NCBI RefSeq assembly: GCF_007680845.1
Contig: NZ_VEIY01000011.1
Span: forward strand, 1 to 64,000
Source of the DNA: Curtobacterium pusillum
GTDB taxonomy: Bacteria > Actinomycetota > Actinomycetes > Actinomycetales > Microbacteriaceae
Reading direction: 5' to 3'
DNA: 64,000 bases
Shown: positions 28,244 to 38,377 of the stretch, in pieces
Position numbering within the stretch: the stretch's first letter is position 1
Layout: the number at the start of each line of letters is the position of its first letter
Notes under the pieces: generated by a model
Told to the model about the DNA's origin: nothing
What the model saw: the letters and a program-made list of their open reading frames with translations, nothing else
Databases searched by the model: none
Program-made: the position numbers and the translations under genes

Positions 28244-29640
28244 ACGGCATCCGCGCCTTCGCGCCCACCCTCCTCGTCGCCGCGCTCGGCACCACGTTCG
28301 GCTCGGCGCTCGTCATCGCGCCCGGCATCGTCACCGAAGCCTTGGCCGCGACCGGGTACGCCGACCTCGGCCCGGTCAAGGCGATCCTGTCGGTCGTCGG
28401 GTGGCTCTTCCTCGGCATCGCGCTCTACGTCGGGGCGATCGTCACCGCGAACACCTGCTCGACCCTCATCGCCGGGCAGACGCGCATCATCGCGCTGCAG
28501 CGGCTCGTCGGGGCGACCGGAGCCACGCTGCGTGCGCGGATCACGCGCACCGGCCTAGCCGTCGGGGTGCTCGGCGGTGTCATCGGGGCGGTCGTCGGGA
28601 CGGTGCTGTCCGCGCTGTTCGTGGTCGTCCTCCGTGGCGACGGGTTCCTGCCCGACACCGCGTACACGCTCGTGCCGTGGGAGCTCGTGCTGCCCGTCGT
28701 CGCGGTGGTCCTGGCGACGTGGGGCGCGTTCGCCGTCGGGTCGCGTCGGGTCCTCACCGTCACGCCGCTCGAAGCGCTGTCGTCGAGCGTCGAGCCGAGC
28801 CACGACGACCTCCGGTCCGGACGGGCACGCACGGTCTGGGCGATCGTGCTCATGGCGGGCGGCGGGCTGTTGATCGCCGTCGGGCTGCTGGCCAGCACGG
28901 CGTCGCCGATGGCAGTGCTGCCGGCAGCGCTCGGCGGCTTCGTGTCCTTCGCCGGCGTCGCGGTCGGGGCGACGATCGTGATGCCACCGGTGCTGCTGAC
29001 CATCGGCCGGATCGGGGACCGCGACCCCGTGGTCCTGCTCGCCGGCCGGAACGCGATGCGTGCGCCGGGGCGCTCGTCCCGGGCGACCATCGGGCTCGTG
29101 ATCGGGGTGACCCTGCTCGTGACCTTCGCGGTCGCGCTCGGGATCATGCAGCACGTGCTCGAGGCACAGCTGCGGTCGATGGACCAGAGCCGGATGACCG
29201 CCGAGGCGCTGCAGGGGCAGCGGGACTTCTTCGCGCAACTGGGCGCCGTCGTCAGCGTCATCGTCGGGTTCTCCGCCGTCATCGCCGCCGTGGGGGTCGT
29301 CAACGCCCTCGCCCTCGGGGTGCTGCAGCGCCGCCGTGAACTCGGGCTGCTGCGGGTGCTCGGACTGACCGGTGCGCAGGTCCGGCGGATGATCGTGACC
29401 GAGGCCGTCCAGATGGTCGTCGCGGCCGTGGTCACCGGGCTCGTGCTCGGCACGTTCTACGGGTGGGTCGGTGGACAGACGCTGCTCGGGTCGCTCGGCT
29501 TCGCGACGACGCCGGTGCTGCCGCCGCTGACGGTGGGCATCGTGGTGGTCGGAGCGCTCGTGCTCGCGGTGGTGGCGACGATCGCTCCGGTGCGCCGCGC
29601 GATGCGGGTGCCGCCGACCGAGGCGCTCGCGGTCGACTGA
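28240..29640 (+). CDS. FtsX-like ABC transporter permease
   Basis: 466 aa with about eight hydrophobic segments in two FtsX-like halves: helices near residues 10-30, 45-75, 100-130 and 145-165, then 200-240, 285-305, 340-370, 390-420 and 430-455. The C-terminal FtsX signature is LGVLQRRRELGLLRVLGLTG, and the end reads APVRRAMRVPPTEALAVD. GTG start in a GTGA overlap with the ATPase gene. Likely an exporter under the upstream two-component system. Confidence 0.88.
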   Translation: MNGIRAFAPTLLVAALGTTFGSALVIAPGIVTEALAATGYADLGPVKAILSVVGWLFLGIALYVGAIVTANTCSTLIAGQTRIIALQRLVGATGATLRARITRTGLAVGVLGGVIGAVVGTVLSALFVVVLRGDGFLPDTAYTLVPWELVLPVVAVVLATWGAFAVGSRRVLTVTPLEALSSSVEPSHDDLRSGRARTVWAIVLMAGGGLLIAVGLLASTASPMAVLPAALGGFVSFAGVAVGATIVMPPVLLTIGRIGDRDPVVLLAGRNAMRAPGRSSRATIGLVIGVTLLVTFAVALGIMQHVLEAQLRSMDQSRMTAEALQGQRDFFAQLGAVVSVIVGFSAVIAAVGVVNALALGVLQRRRELGLLRVLGLTGAQVRRMIVTEAVQMVVAAVVTGLVLGTFYGWVGGQTLLGSLGFATTPVLPPLTVGIVVVGALVLAVVATIAPVRRAMRVPPTEALAVD

Positions 29641-29709
29641 GGCGGGCGTGCGGCGCACTCCGCGGGCCTCCCGTCCGGTCGGTGCTGTCACACGGCACGC
29701 CCCCGGTGC

Positions 29710-29715
29710 TACGGT
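29710..29715 (+). promoter_or_regulatory. -10 element of the leuA leader transcript
   Basis: TACGGT lies 7 nt before the ATG of the 14-codon leader peptide, so the leader would be translated from the very 5' end of the mRNA. Confidence 0.6.
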
Positions 29716-29718
29716 TGA

Positions 29719-31626
<1,908 letters not shown>

Positions 31627-31639
31627 CGGGCCACGTCCA

Positions 31640-31676
31640 GGAGGCGCGGTGCGGGTCCGACCCGCACCGCGCCTCC
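31640..31676 (+). terminator. Terminator of leuA built from GGAGGCGCGG arms
   Basis: GGAGGCGCGGTGCGGGTC (31640-31657) is the perfect inverse of 31659-31676, giving about 16 bp with a 3-nt loop. It starts 14 bp after the leuA stop. No T-run follows, which is common in this phylum. Both arms contain the dispersed GGAGGCGCGG repeat. Confidence 0.8.
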
Positions 31677-31958
31677 CGTGCGTGCCGCGTCCCACGCGCC
31701 CGCCGGCCGGCCGGGCCGCCCGCCCGCCGAGCGGGCAATATACGTCCCGCTCGGCGGGGCCGAGCGGCCGGTTCTGCCCGCTCGGCAGACGTGAGCGGCG
31801 TGTTGGGCGCGCTCGGCGGGACGGGCGAACGGGGCCGGGCGGCCGGTCCTGCCCGCTCGGCAGACGTGAGCGGCGTGTTGTGCGCGCTCGGCGGGACGGG
31901 CGGGCCGGGCGGGGCGGGCCGGGCGCGAGGTGTCGGTGGGGAGGGGGATACTGGACGA
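31677..31958. repeat. Intergenic repeat block before recO
   Basis: No gene is seen here. GCCGAGCGGG/CCCGCTCGGC (31726-31735 and 31746-31755) flank an AT-rich loop. A 64-nt sequence at 31764-31827 is repeated with about two mismatches at 31839-31902 (period 75). The units contain TGCCCGCTCGGCAGACGTGA and GCGGCGTGTTG. On the other strand these read as the CCGAGCGGGCA and CAACACGCCGC units of the family after dnaG and holA. Confidence 0.85.
31947..31952 (+). promoter_or_regulatory. -10 element for leaderless recO
   Basis: GATACT lies 6 nt before ATG 31959 with no ribosome-binding site. Confidence 0.5.
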
Positions 31959-32801
31959 ATGCCGCTGTACCGGGACGAGTGCGTCGTGTTGCGCACCCAC
32001 AAGCTCGGGGAAGCCGACCGCATCGTCACGATGCTGAGCCGGCAGCACGGCAAGATCCGGGCGGTCGCGAAGGGCGTCCGGCGGACCGCGTCGAAGTTCG
32101 GCTCCCGGCTCGAGCCGTTCATGGTCGTCGACGCCCAGTTCTACGAAGGGCGCTCGCTCGACATCGTCACGCAGGCGGAGTCCCTCGGCTCGTACGGCGC
32201 CCAGATCGTCGCCGACTACGGGGCGTACACCGCCGCCAGCGCCATGGTCGAGACCGCCGACCGGCTGAGCGAGGCGGACGCCGGACTCCAGCAGTACCTG
32301 CTGCTCGTCGGTGCGCTGCGGTCGCTGGCCCGTGGCGAGCACGTGTCGAGTGCGACCCTCGACTCCTACCTGCTCCGTGCCATGAGCATCGCCGGGTGGG
32401 CGCCGTCGTTCAGCGACTGCGCGGTGACCGGCGAGCCTGGACCGCACTCGGCCTTCGTCGTGCAGCTCGGCGGGGTGGTGGCGGACCGCGCCGCTCCTCC
32501 CGGGACGCCGCGGCTCGACGCCGAGACGCTGGGGCTGCTCGGGTCGCTCCTCGCCGGGGACTGGCAGGTCGTGGACGCCGCGGACGAACGGACGCGTTCC
32601 CGGGCGTCCGGCGTGGTCGCGGCCTACGCCCAGTGGCACCTGGAACGATCGCTCCGGTCGTTGCCGCACGTCGACCGCAGCGAGCACCCGGCTCCGGTCC
32701 GGCCGACCCCCGGTGGTGTGCCGGCGGCGGTCGCGGCCTCCCCGGCCCCGCCCCTGCCCGCGGTGCCCGATCCGTCCGACCTCGAAGGAAGCCCTGCATG
32801 A
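31959..32801 (+). CDS. recO: DNA repair protein RecO
   Basis: 280 aa. An N-terminal OB fold ([39 protein letters not shown]) is followed by a helical domain. RecO loads RecA on SSB-coated DNA. The usual zinc cysteines are mostly gone: only one Cys remains in [16 protein letters not shown] and none after LGGVVAD, so the zinc site is probably absent. The last 45 residues are Pro/Ala-rich. It overlaps uppS by 4 nt. Confidence 0.92.
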   Translation: MPLYRDECVVLRTHKLGEADRIVTMLSRQHGKIRAVAKGVRRTASKFGSRLEPFMVVDAQFYEGRSLDIVTQAESLGSYGAQIVADYGAYTAASAMVETADRLSEADAGLQQYLLLVGALRSLARGEHVSSATLDSYLLRAMSIAGWAPSFSDCAVTGEPGPHSAFVVQLGGVVADRAAPPGTPRLDAETLGLLGSLLAGDWQVVDAADERTRSRASGVVAAYAQWHLERSLRSLPHVDRSEHPAPVRPTPGGVPAAVAASPAPPLPAVPDPSDLEGSPA

Positions 32802-33595
32802 GCCCTCGCCGGTACGCCGAGTCCGAGCCGCTGAAGCCCGTCGACTGGACGGGCGAGCAGCCCCCGGCGATCCCGAAGCAGTTCGTGCCCGACCACGTCG
32901 CGATCGTCATGGACGGCAACGGCCGGTGGGCGAACCAGCGTGGCCTCACCCGAGTCGAAGGGCACCGAGCGGGAGAGGCATCCCTGCTCGACGTGGTCGC
33001 CGGCGCCGTGCAGATCGGCGTCAAGCACGTGTCGGCGTACGCGTTCTCGACGGAGAACTGGAAGCGCTCCCCGGACGAGGTGCGGTTCCTCATGGGGTTC
33101 AACCGCGAGGTCCTGCACCGGCGTCGTGACCAGCTGAACGCGTGGGGCGTGCGGATCCGGTGGGCGGGTCGTCGGCCGAAGCTCTGGCGGAGCGTCATCG
33201 ACGAGCTGCAGACCGCGGAGCGGATGACCGTGGACAACGACGTGTGCACGCTGACGATGTGCGTCAACTACGGCGGGCGGAACGAGATCGTCGACGCCGT
33301 CCGGGGGATGGCCGAGGACGTCGCCGCCGGCCGCCTCAAGCCGAACCAGGTCACCGAGAAGGCGCTGGCGAAGCGGCTGTACGTGCCCGAACTCCCCGAC
33401 GTGGACCTGTTCCTCCGCAGCTCGGGGGAGCAGCGCACGTCGAACTTCATGCTCTGGCAGTCGGCGTACGCCGAGATGGTGTTCCTCGACCGGCTCTGGC
33501 CGGACTTCCGGCGCACGGACCTGTGGGGAGCGATCGAGGAGTACGCGCGTCGCGACCGGCGGTACGGCGGGGCGGTGGACGCGCCCACGGCCTGA
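32798..33595 (+). CDS. uppS: Isoprenyl transferase (undecaprenyl/polyprenyl diphosphate synthase)
   Basis: 265 aa. The catalytic motif [16 protein letters not shown] has Asp near residue 38; [12 protein letters not shown], the [11 protein letters not shown] region and the C-terminal [15 protein letters not shown] follow. The enzyme makes the lipid carrier for cell-wall precursors by cis-prenyl condensation. The substrate-binding [11 protein letters not shown] has Ser and Thr where many homologues have Thr and Leu. ATGA overlap with recO. Confidence 0.94.
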   Translation: MSPRRYAESEPLKPVDWTGEQPPAIPKQFVPDHVAIVMDGNGRWANQRGLTRVEGHRAGEASLLDVVAGAVQIGVKHVSAYAFSTENWKRSPDEVRFLMGFNREVLHRRRDQLNAWGVRIRWAGRRPKLWRSVIDELQTAERMTVDNDVCTLTMCVNYGGRNEIVDAVRGMAEDVAAGRLKPNQVTEKALAKRLYVPELPDVDLFLRSSGEQRTSNFMLWQSAYAEMVFLDRLWPDFRRTDLWGAIEEYARRDRRYGGAVDAPTA

Positions 33596-33611
33596 GGTGC
33601 GCACTCCGGCG

Positions 33612-33836
33612 TCACGGCCTGCCGCGTGGTCGTCGAGTGATGCGGTTCACGACGAGCCCGGTGGCGACGGCGACGATGCCGCTGCCGATCCGAGCGCTCA
33701 GCGCGATCCAGCCCGGTCCGACGCTCGCCTGGAGAGCCGTGAGCGCGACCACGGCGGTCAGACCGACGGCCAGGACGGCGATCACGAGCAGCGGCCGCGG
33801 GAATCGACGCCACCGGTCGTCGTCGGAGGAGTCCAT
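33612..33836 (-). CDS. Small two-helix membrane protein, unknown function
   Basis: 74 aa. [12 protein letters not shown] forms an acidic/basic cytoplasmic head, followed by helices at about residues 14-36 ([21 protein letters not shown]) and 44-64, and a basic tail ITRRPRGRP. The start is chosen at ATG 33836; upstream codons are Arg-rich and unlike protein. A TATTCT -10 lies at plus 33880-33885. No family recognised. Confidence 0.6.
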   Translation of the reverse strand: MDSSDDDRWRRFPRPLLVIAVLAVGLTAVVALTALQASVGPGWIALSARIGSGIVAVATGLVVNRITRRPRGRP

Positions 33837-33982
33837 CGCCAGCCTGGGTCGAACAGCTCGCCGGGCGCGAGCCGAACGCAGAATACCAAACGCGAGATTC
33901 TCCACAAGGGTCTGCAGGGAGGTGGTTGTCCACCGGGGCCGAGCCGCGCCTCCCGGCCGACGCGAACGCCGGTACGCTTGCC

Positions 33983-34000
33983 CGGTACGTTTCCGTACCG
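33983..34000 (+). promoter_or_regulatory. Dyad overlapping a glyS promoter
   Basis: CGGTACG-TTTC-CGTACCG is a perfect 7-4-7 inverted repeat and contains a TACGTT -10 candidate (33986-33991). A second candidate, TACGCT, lies at 33973-33978. It could be an operator or a leader hairpin of glyS. Confidence 0.4.
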
Positions 34001-34032
34001 AGCACCCAGCTCGGCGACCTCTGGAGCATTCC

Positions 34033-35418
34033 TTGGCACAGTCCTCCCGTCTCGACAGCGTCATCGCCCTGGCCAAGGGCCGTGGCTTCGTCTTCCAGTC
34101 GGGGGAGATCTACGGTGGATCGCGCTCCGCGTGGGACTACGGGCCCCTCGGCGTCGAGCTCAAGGAGAACATCAAGCGCCAGTGGTGGCAGCGGTTCGTC
34201 CGGGGTCGTGGGGACATGGTCGGCCTCGACTCCGCCGTGATCCTGCCCCGCAAGGTATGGGAGGCCTCTGGTCACGTCGCGACGTTCACCGACCCGCTGG
34301 TCGAGTGCCTGCACTGCCACCACCGTTTCCGCGAAGACCACCTCATCGAGGCGTTCGAAGCGAGGAAGGGCCGGGCGCCCGAGGGCGGCATGGCCGAGAT
34401 CGCGTGCTCGAACTGCGGCACCCGCGGCCAGTGGACCGAGCCCCGCGAGTTCTCCGGGATGCTCAAGACCTACCTCGGCCCGGTCGAGTCGGAGGAGGGC
34501 CTGAACTTCCTCCGTCCCGAGACCGCGCAGGGCATCTTCGTCGACTTCGCGCAGGTCGTGACGACCAGCCGCATGAAGCCCCCGTTCGGCATCGGCCAGG
34601 TCGGCAAGGCGTTCCGCAACGAGATCACGCCCGGCAACTTCATCTTCCGCACGCGCGAGTTCGAGCAGATGGAGATCGAGTACTTCGTCCCGCCGGCTAC
34701 CGCGCAGGAACACTACGAGCAGTGGATCGCCGACTCGGTCGCGTTCTACACCGACCTCGGGATCGACCCGGAGAACCTCCGCCGCTTCGACGTCCCGGAC
34801 GGCGAGCGTGCGCACTACTCCGACGCCACCGCGGACATCGAGTACCGGTTCGGCTTCGCCGGCTCCGAGTGGGGCGAGCTCATGGGCGTCGCGAACCGCA
34901 CCGACTTCGACCTCACCAACCACATCGAGGCGTCCGGCAAGGACCTCCGGTTCTTCGACCAGGCCGCCAACGAGAAGTACGTGCCGTACGTCATCGAGCC
35001 GTCGTTCGGTCTCACCCGTGCGCTCATGGCGTTCCTGCTCGACGCCTACCACGAGGACGAAGCCCCGAACGCGAAGGGCGGCGTCGACAAGCGCACGGTC
35101 CTGCGGCTCGACCCGCGCCTTGCTCCGGTCAAGGCCGCGGTGCTGCCGCTGTCCCGGAACGAGCAGCTCTCGCCGGTCGCGCGCGGCCTCGCGGACGACT
35201 TGCGCAAGTACTGGAACGTGGACTTCGACGACGCAGGTGCGATCGGGCGTCGCTACCGTCGCCACGACGAGATCGGGACGCCGTTCTGCATCACGGTGGA
35301 CTTCGACACGCTCGACGACAAGGCCATCACCGTGCGGGAGCGCGACACGATGTCGCAGGAGCGCGTGGCGCTCGACCAGTTGCAGGGGTACCTCGCGGCG
35401 CGGTTGCTCGGGGCGTAG
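34033..35418 (+). CDS. glyS: Glycine--tRNA ligase (dimeric, class II)
   Basis: 461 aa. The N-terminus is [36 protein letters not shown] zinc-type CLHCHH..CSNCG segment lies near residues 95-138. Class II motifs include [11 protein letters not shown] and [21 protein letters not shown] (motif 2), and the C-terminal anticodon domain follows. This is the alpha2 glycyl-tRNA synthetase of actinobacteria. The TTG 34033 start is chosen because GGAG lies 6-9 nt upstream and the conserved N-terminus begins there. A hairpin with TTTT (35457-35500) follows the gene. Confidence 0.94.
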   Translation: MAQSSRLDSVIALAKGRGFVFQSGEIYGGSRSAWDYGPLGVELKENIKRQWWQRFVRGRGDMVGLDSAVILPRKVWEASGHVATFTDPLVECLHCHHRFREDHLIEAFEARKGRAPEGGMAEIACSNCGTRGQWTEPREFSGMLKTYLGPVESEEGLNFLRPETAQGIFVDFAQVVTTSRMKPPFGIGQVGKAFRNEITPGNFIFRTREFEQMEIEYFVPPATAQEHYEQWIADSVAFYTDLGIDPENLRRFDVPDGERAHYSDATADIEYRFGFAGSEWGELMGVANRTDFDLTNHIEASGKDLRFFDQAANEKYVPYVIEPSFGLTRALMAFLLDAYHEDEAPNAKGGVDKRTVLRLDPRLAPVKAAVLPLSRNEQLSPVARGLADDLRKYWNVDFDDAGAIGRRYRRHDEIGTPFCITVDFDTLDDKAITVRERDTMSQERVALDQLQGYLAARLLGA

Positions 35419-35444
35419 CGCGCGGCGCGCGGCGCGCCCGCGGA

Positions 35445-35512
35445 TCGAACCACGGAAACGACGTCGAACCAGCCTCCGGGGCTGGTTCGAGGTCGTTTTG
35501 CTGGTTCGACGC
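35445..35512 (+). terminator. glyS terminator within a TCGAACCA repeat element
   Basis: TCGAACCAGCC-N5-GGCTGGTTCGA (35464-35490) extends through one mismatch to AACGAC/GTCGTT (35457-35497), then TTTTG. The element begins with TCGAACCACGGA (35445-35456), identical to the repeat after holA at 10570. Confidence 0.7.
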
Positions 35513-35550
35513 GGGTGCCGCCGCTGCGCGCTCCGGTGCGGCGCGCGCGC

Positions 35551-35606
35551 ACCAGGTTCCGGACACAGCACCGCGGAATCGCGCGGTGCTGTGTCCGGAA
35601 CCTGGT
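35551..35606. repeat. Perfect 24-25 bp inverted repeat
   Basis: ACCAGGTTCCGGACACAGCA and four further bases (35551-35574) are the exact inverse of 35583-35606, and one more pair closes a GAATCG loop. It is the longest perfect palindrome noticed in the window and lies between glyS and the DsbA-like gene. Confidence 0.9.
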
Positions 35607-35613
35607 TCCGCCA

Positions 35614-35640
35614 GCCCCGCCCCGCCCCGCCCCGCCCCGC
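35614..35640. repeat. (GCCCC)5 pentanucleotide repeat
   Basis: Five perfect GCCCC units plus GC lie 53 bp upstream of the DsbA-like start. Variable unit number would alter promoter or leader spacing, not a reading frame. Confidence 0.85.
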
Positions 35641-35692
35641 AGCGCGCGCCGCCCCGCGGGAATGCGCGCGCAGCGCCCGCGTTGCCTCCAGC

Positions 35693-36427
35693 ATGAACGA
35701 CTCCGTGAAGGTCGATGTCTGGTCGGACATCGCCTGCCCCTGGTGCTACATCGGCAAGCGCAAGTTCGAGGCCGGCGTCGCCGCGTTCGCCGCGACGGAC
35801 GCCTCCCGCCCGGTCGAGGTCGAGTACCACTCCTTCGAGCTGAGCCCGGACACCCCCGTCGACTTCGAGGGCACCGAGGCCGAGTTCCTCTCCCGTCACA
35901 AGGGCATGCCCGTCGACCAGGCGCAGCAGATGCTCGACCAGGTGGGCGGCATCGCGGCCAGCGTCGGCCTCGACTACGACTTCGACGCCATGCACCACAC
36001 CAACACGGTGAAGGCGCACCAGGTCATTCACCTCGCGAAGCAGCAGGGCAAGCAGCTCGCGATGGTGGAGCGGCTGTTCGCGGCCTACTTCGAGCGCGGC
36101 GAGCACGTCGGGCAGGACGAGACGCTGGCGGACCTCGGCGCCGAGGTCGGGCTGGACCGCGACGAGGTCCTCCGCACCCTCCGCGACGACGCGCAGCTCG
36201 CAGCCGTCCGCGCCGACCAGGCGCAGGCACAGTCCTACGGCATCAACGGCGTCCCGTTCTTCGTCATCGACGGCAAGTACGGCGTCTCCGGCGCGCAGGA
36301 TCCGGCGGCCTTCGAGCAGGTGCTGACGCAGGTCGTCGCGCTGCGCGAGACCACGCCGTCCGACGTCGCGGCGGCCGAGCAGCGCGCCGCCGAGGACGCG
36401 GCAGCGGACGCCGAGGTGACCCGGTGA
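35693..36427 (+). CDS. DsbA family oxidoreductase (FrnE-like)
   Basis: 244 aa. A thioredoxin-fold N-terminus VDVWSDIACPWCYIGKRKFE has a CPWC redox motif at residues 15-18. A helical insertion and the cis-Pro loop INGVPFFVIDGKYGVSGAQ (near 185) follow; the tail is Ala/Glu-rich. It resembles FrnE/2-hydroxychromene-2-carboxylate isomerase-like proteins; without a signal peptide it is likely cytoplasmic. Substrate unknown. It overlaps the next small ORF by 4 nt (GTGA). Confidence 0.9.
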   Translation: MNDSVKVDVWSDIACPWCYIGKRKFEAGVAAFAATDASRPVEVEYHSFELSPDTPVDFEGTEAEFLSRHKGMPVDQAQQMLDQVGGIAASVGLDYDFDAMHHTNTVKAHQVIHLAKQQGKQLAMVERLFAAYFERGEHVGQDETLADLGAEVGLDRDEVLRTLRDDAQLAAVRADQAQAQSYGINGVPFFVIDGKYGVSGAQDPAAFEQVLTQVVALRETTPSDVAAAEQRAAEDAAADAEVTR

Positions 36428-36672
36428 CGGGCGTGCGGATCGACGGCGGGGGCGAGCCGCGCCTCCAGTCCGTCCCGCTGGTACCGGACGCGCTCAGCGG
36501 ACTGGAGGCGCGACCCGGCTCGGCAGTTCGCCCCGACCTGGCAGCGCGACCCGGTCTGGAGGCGCGCCCCGGCCTGCTGACGCTGGTCGCCGCCGGCGGT
36601 GCGCCGGTCTGTGAGGGCGACTCGTGCTTCGTGCCGGGCGCCGAGGGCGCGTGGGCCGAGGTGCCCGACTGA
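36424..36672 (+). CDS. Small protein with LEARPG repeats, unknown function
   Basis: 82 aa, coupled to the DsbA-like gene by a 4-nt overlap. The middle contains repeats GLEARPGSAVRPDLAARPGLEARPG, encoded by copies of the GGAGGCGCG element (36457, 36502, 36556). The C-terminus VCEGDSCFVPG has two Cys. No family recognised. It may be a real redox-linked small protein whose coding sequence has been invaded by the repeat, or a chance ORF; the Cys pair and the overlap favour the former weakly. Confidence 0.45.
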   Translation: MTGVRIDGGGEPRLQSVPLVPDALSGLEARPGSAVRPDLAARPGLEARPGLLTLVAAGGAPVCEGDSCFVPGAEGAWAEVPD

Positions 36673-36677
36673 GTCGT

Positions 36678-37163
36678 CTACGCGCGGACGGGTTCCTCGT
36701 CCGTGATGTCGGCGACGGTCGCGCCGTACGCGGCGATGAGCGCGTCGGCGTCGACGAAGGCGCTCGCGCCGTGCCGACCGGCGCCGAGCGCGACGCGGCG
36801 GCCGACGATCCGCTCGTCGGCGTAGACCGGCAGGTCGCCCGTCGCGCCGATCGGCGTGATGGTGCCGCGTTCGTAGCCCGAGGCCTCCAGCGCGGTGGCG
36901 GCGTCGGGCATCGACAGCTTGTTGACGCCGACGACCGTGCGGAGCTTCTTCCACGCGACGCTCCGGCCGCCGGGGACGAGGGCGAGCAGGAAGTCGCCGT
37001 CGTGCCGCTTGACGACCAGGGTCTTCACGATGTCACCGGGCTCGATGCCGAGGAGCGCCGCCGCTTCGGGCAGGGAGTCCGCGGCCGGGCGTTCGACGAC
37101 GTCGACCCGGAGCCCACGGGCAGCGGCATCGGCGTCGAATCGGGTCGTGGCGTCGGTCGTCAT
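36678..37163 (-). CDS. YbaK/EbsC-type aminoacyl-tRNA deacylase
   Basis: 161 aa. The family pattern includes IEPGDIVKTLVVK, LLALVPGGRSVAWKKLR, ASGYERGTITPIGA and a late ADERI. Members hydrolyse mischarged Cys-tRNA-Pro or related species in trans. ATG 37163 is chosen because TAGCGT lies 7 nt upstream (plus 37171-37176). It converges on the small ORF at 36424-36672. Confidence 0.88.
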   Translation of the reverse strand: MTTDATTRFDADAAARGLRVDVVERPAADSLPEAAALLGIEPGDIVKTLVVKRHDGDFLLALVPGGRSVAWKKLRTVVGVNKLSMPDAATALEASGYERGTITPIGATGDLPVYADERIVGRRVALGAGRHGASAFVDADALIAAYGATVADITDEEPVRA

Positions 37164-37170
37164 GTGGACA

Positions 37171-37176
37171 ACGCTA
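37171..37176 (-). promoter_or_regulatory. -10 element for leaderless YbaK-like gene
   Basis: TAGCGT on the minus strand lies 7 nt before ATG 37163. It is back to back with dusB, whose start is 48 bp away. Confidence 0.55.
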
Positions 37177-37210
37177 CCGGCGCGCACCGACGTGGGAAGA
37201 TGGGACAGGT

Positions 37211-38377
37211 ATGACGATCACAGAAGCGCCCGCATCGCGAGTCGGCGGCCCCCTGCGCATCGGGCCGATCGAGGTCGACGTGCCGGTCGTGCTCGCGCCG
37301 ATGGCGGGCATCACGAACATGGCCTACCGGCGGCTCTGCCGCGAGTACGGCGCCGGGCTCTACGTGTGCGAGATGATCACCTCCCGCGCGCTGGTCGAAC
37401 GCACGCCGGTGTCGATGCAGCTCATCCAGCACCACGAGTCCGAGACGCCGCGATCGATCCAGCTCTACGGGGTCGAACCGAACACCGTGGCCGAAGCGGC
37501 GACGATCCTCGTGGGCGAAGACCGCGCGGACCACATCGACCTCAACTTCGGGTGCCCGGTGCCGAAGGTGACGCGCAAGGGCGGTGGCGCGGCGCTGCCG
37601 TGGAAGCTCGACCTGTTCCAGGACCTCGTCACGAAGACCGTCAAGGCCGCCGGTGACGTCCCGGTGACGGTGAAGATGCGCAAGGGCATCGACTCGGACC
37701 ACCTGACGTACCTCGACGCTGCCCGCATCGCGCGGGACGCCGGCGTCGCGGCGATCTCGCTGCACGCCCGCACGGCGAACGAGCACTACTCCGGGCACGC
37801 GGACTGGTCCGCGATCGCCACGCTGAAGGAGACCATCACCGACGTCCCGATCCTCGGCAACGGGGACATCTGGTCGGCGGCGGACGCGCTCCGCATGGTC
37901 GACGAGACCGGGGCCGACGGCGTCGTCGTCGGGCGCGGGTGCCTCGGTCGGCCGTGGCTGTTCGGGGACCTGGCAGCGGCGTTCCGCGGCGAGGGCCTGC
38001 GCTACATGCCGACGCTGGGCGAGGTCGCGGTCGCGTTCAAGCGGCACGCGGAACTCCTCGTCGAGTTCTTCGGGTCCGAAGACCACGGCACCCGGGACAT
38101 CCGGAAGCACGTCGCCTGGTACTTCAAGGGGTACCCGATCGGCGGCGACGTCCGGTCCGGCCTGTCGATGGCGTCCAGCCTGCAGGAGATCGACGACCTG
38201 CTCGGCCAGCTCGACCACGACGCTCCCTACCCGGGTGCCGACGCCGAAGGGCCGCGCGGTCGTGCCGGTCACCCGAAGCGGACGGCCCTGCCGGACCGCT
38301 GGCTCGAGTCCCGTGACGTCGACGCCGAGTTCCGCAAGGTCCTCGCCGCCGCCGAGCTGCACCACAGCGGCGGATGA
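37211..38377 (+). CDS. dusB: tRNA-dihydrouridine synthase
   Basis: 388 aa, an FMN-dependent TIM barrel that reduces uridine in tRNA D-loops. Seen are VVLAPMAGITNMAYRRLCREY, LNFGCPVPKVTRKGGGAAL with the catalytic Cys near residue 115, VTVKMRKGID, SLHARTANEHYSG and GRGCLGRPWLF. The C-terminal helical RNA-binding domain follows. Subtype DusB-like by context. The stop overlaps the dgt start by 4 nt. Confidence 0.92.
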   Translation: MTITEAPASRVGGPLRIGPIEVDVPVVLAPMAGITNMAYRRLCREYGAGLYVCEMITSRALVERTPVSMQLIQHHESETPRSIQLYGVEPNTVAEAATILVGEDRADHIDLNFGCPVPKVTRKGGGAALPWKLDLFQDLVTKTVKAAGDVPVTVKMRKGIDSDHLTYLDAARIARDAGVAAISLHARTANEHYSGHADWSAIATLKETITDVPILGNGDIWSAADALRMVDETGADGVVVGRGCLGRPWLFGDLAAAFRGEGLRYMPTLGEVAVAFKRHAELLVEFFGSEDHGTRDIRKHVAWYFKGYPIGGDVRSGLSMASSLQEIDDLLGQLDHDAPYPGADAEGPRGRAGHPKRTALPDRWLESRDVDAEFRKVLAAAELHHSGG

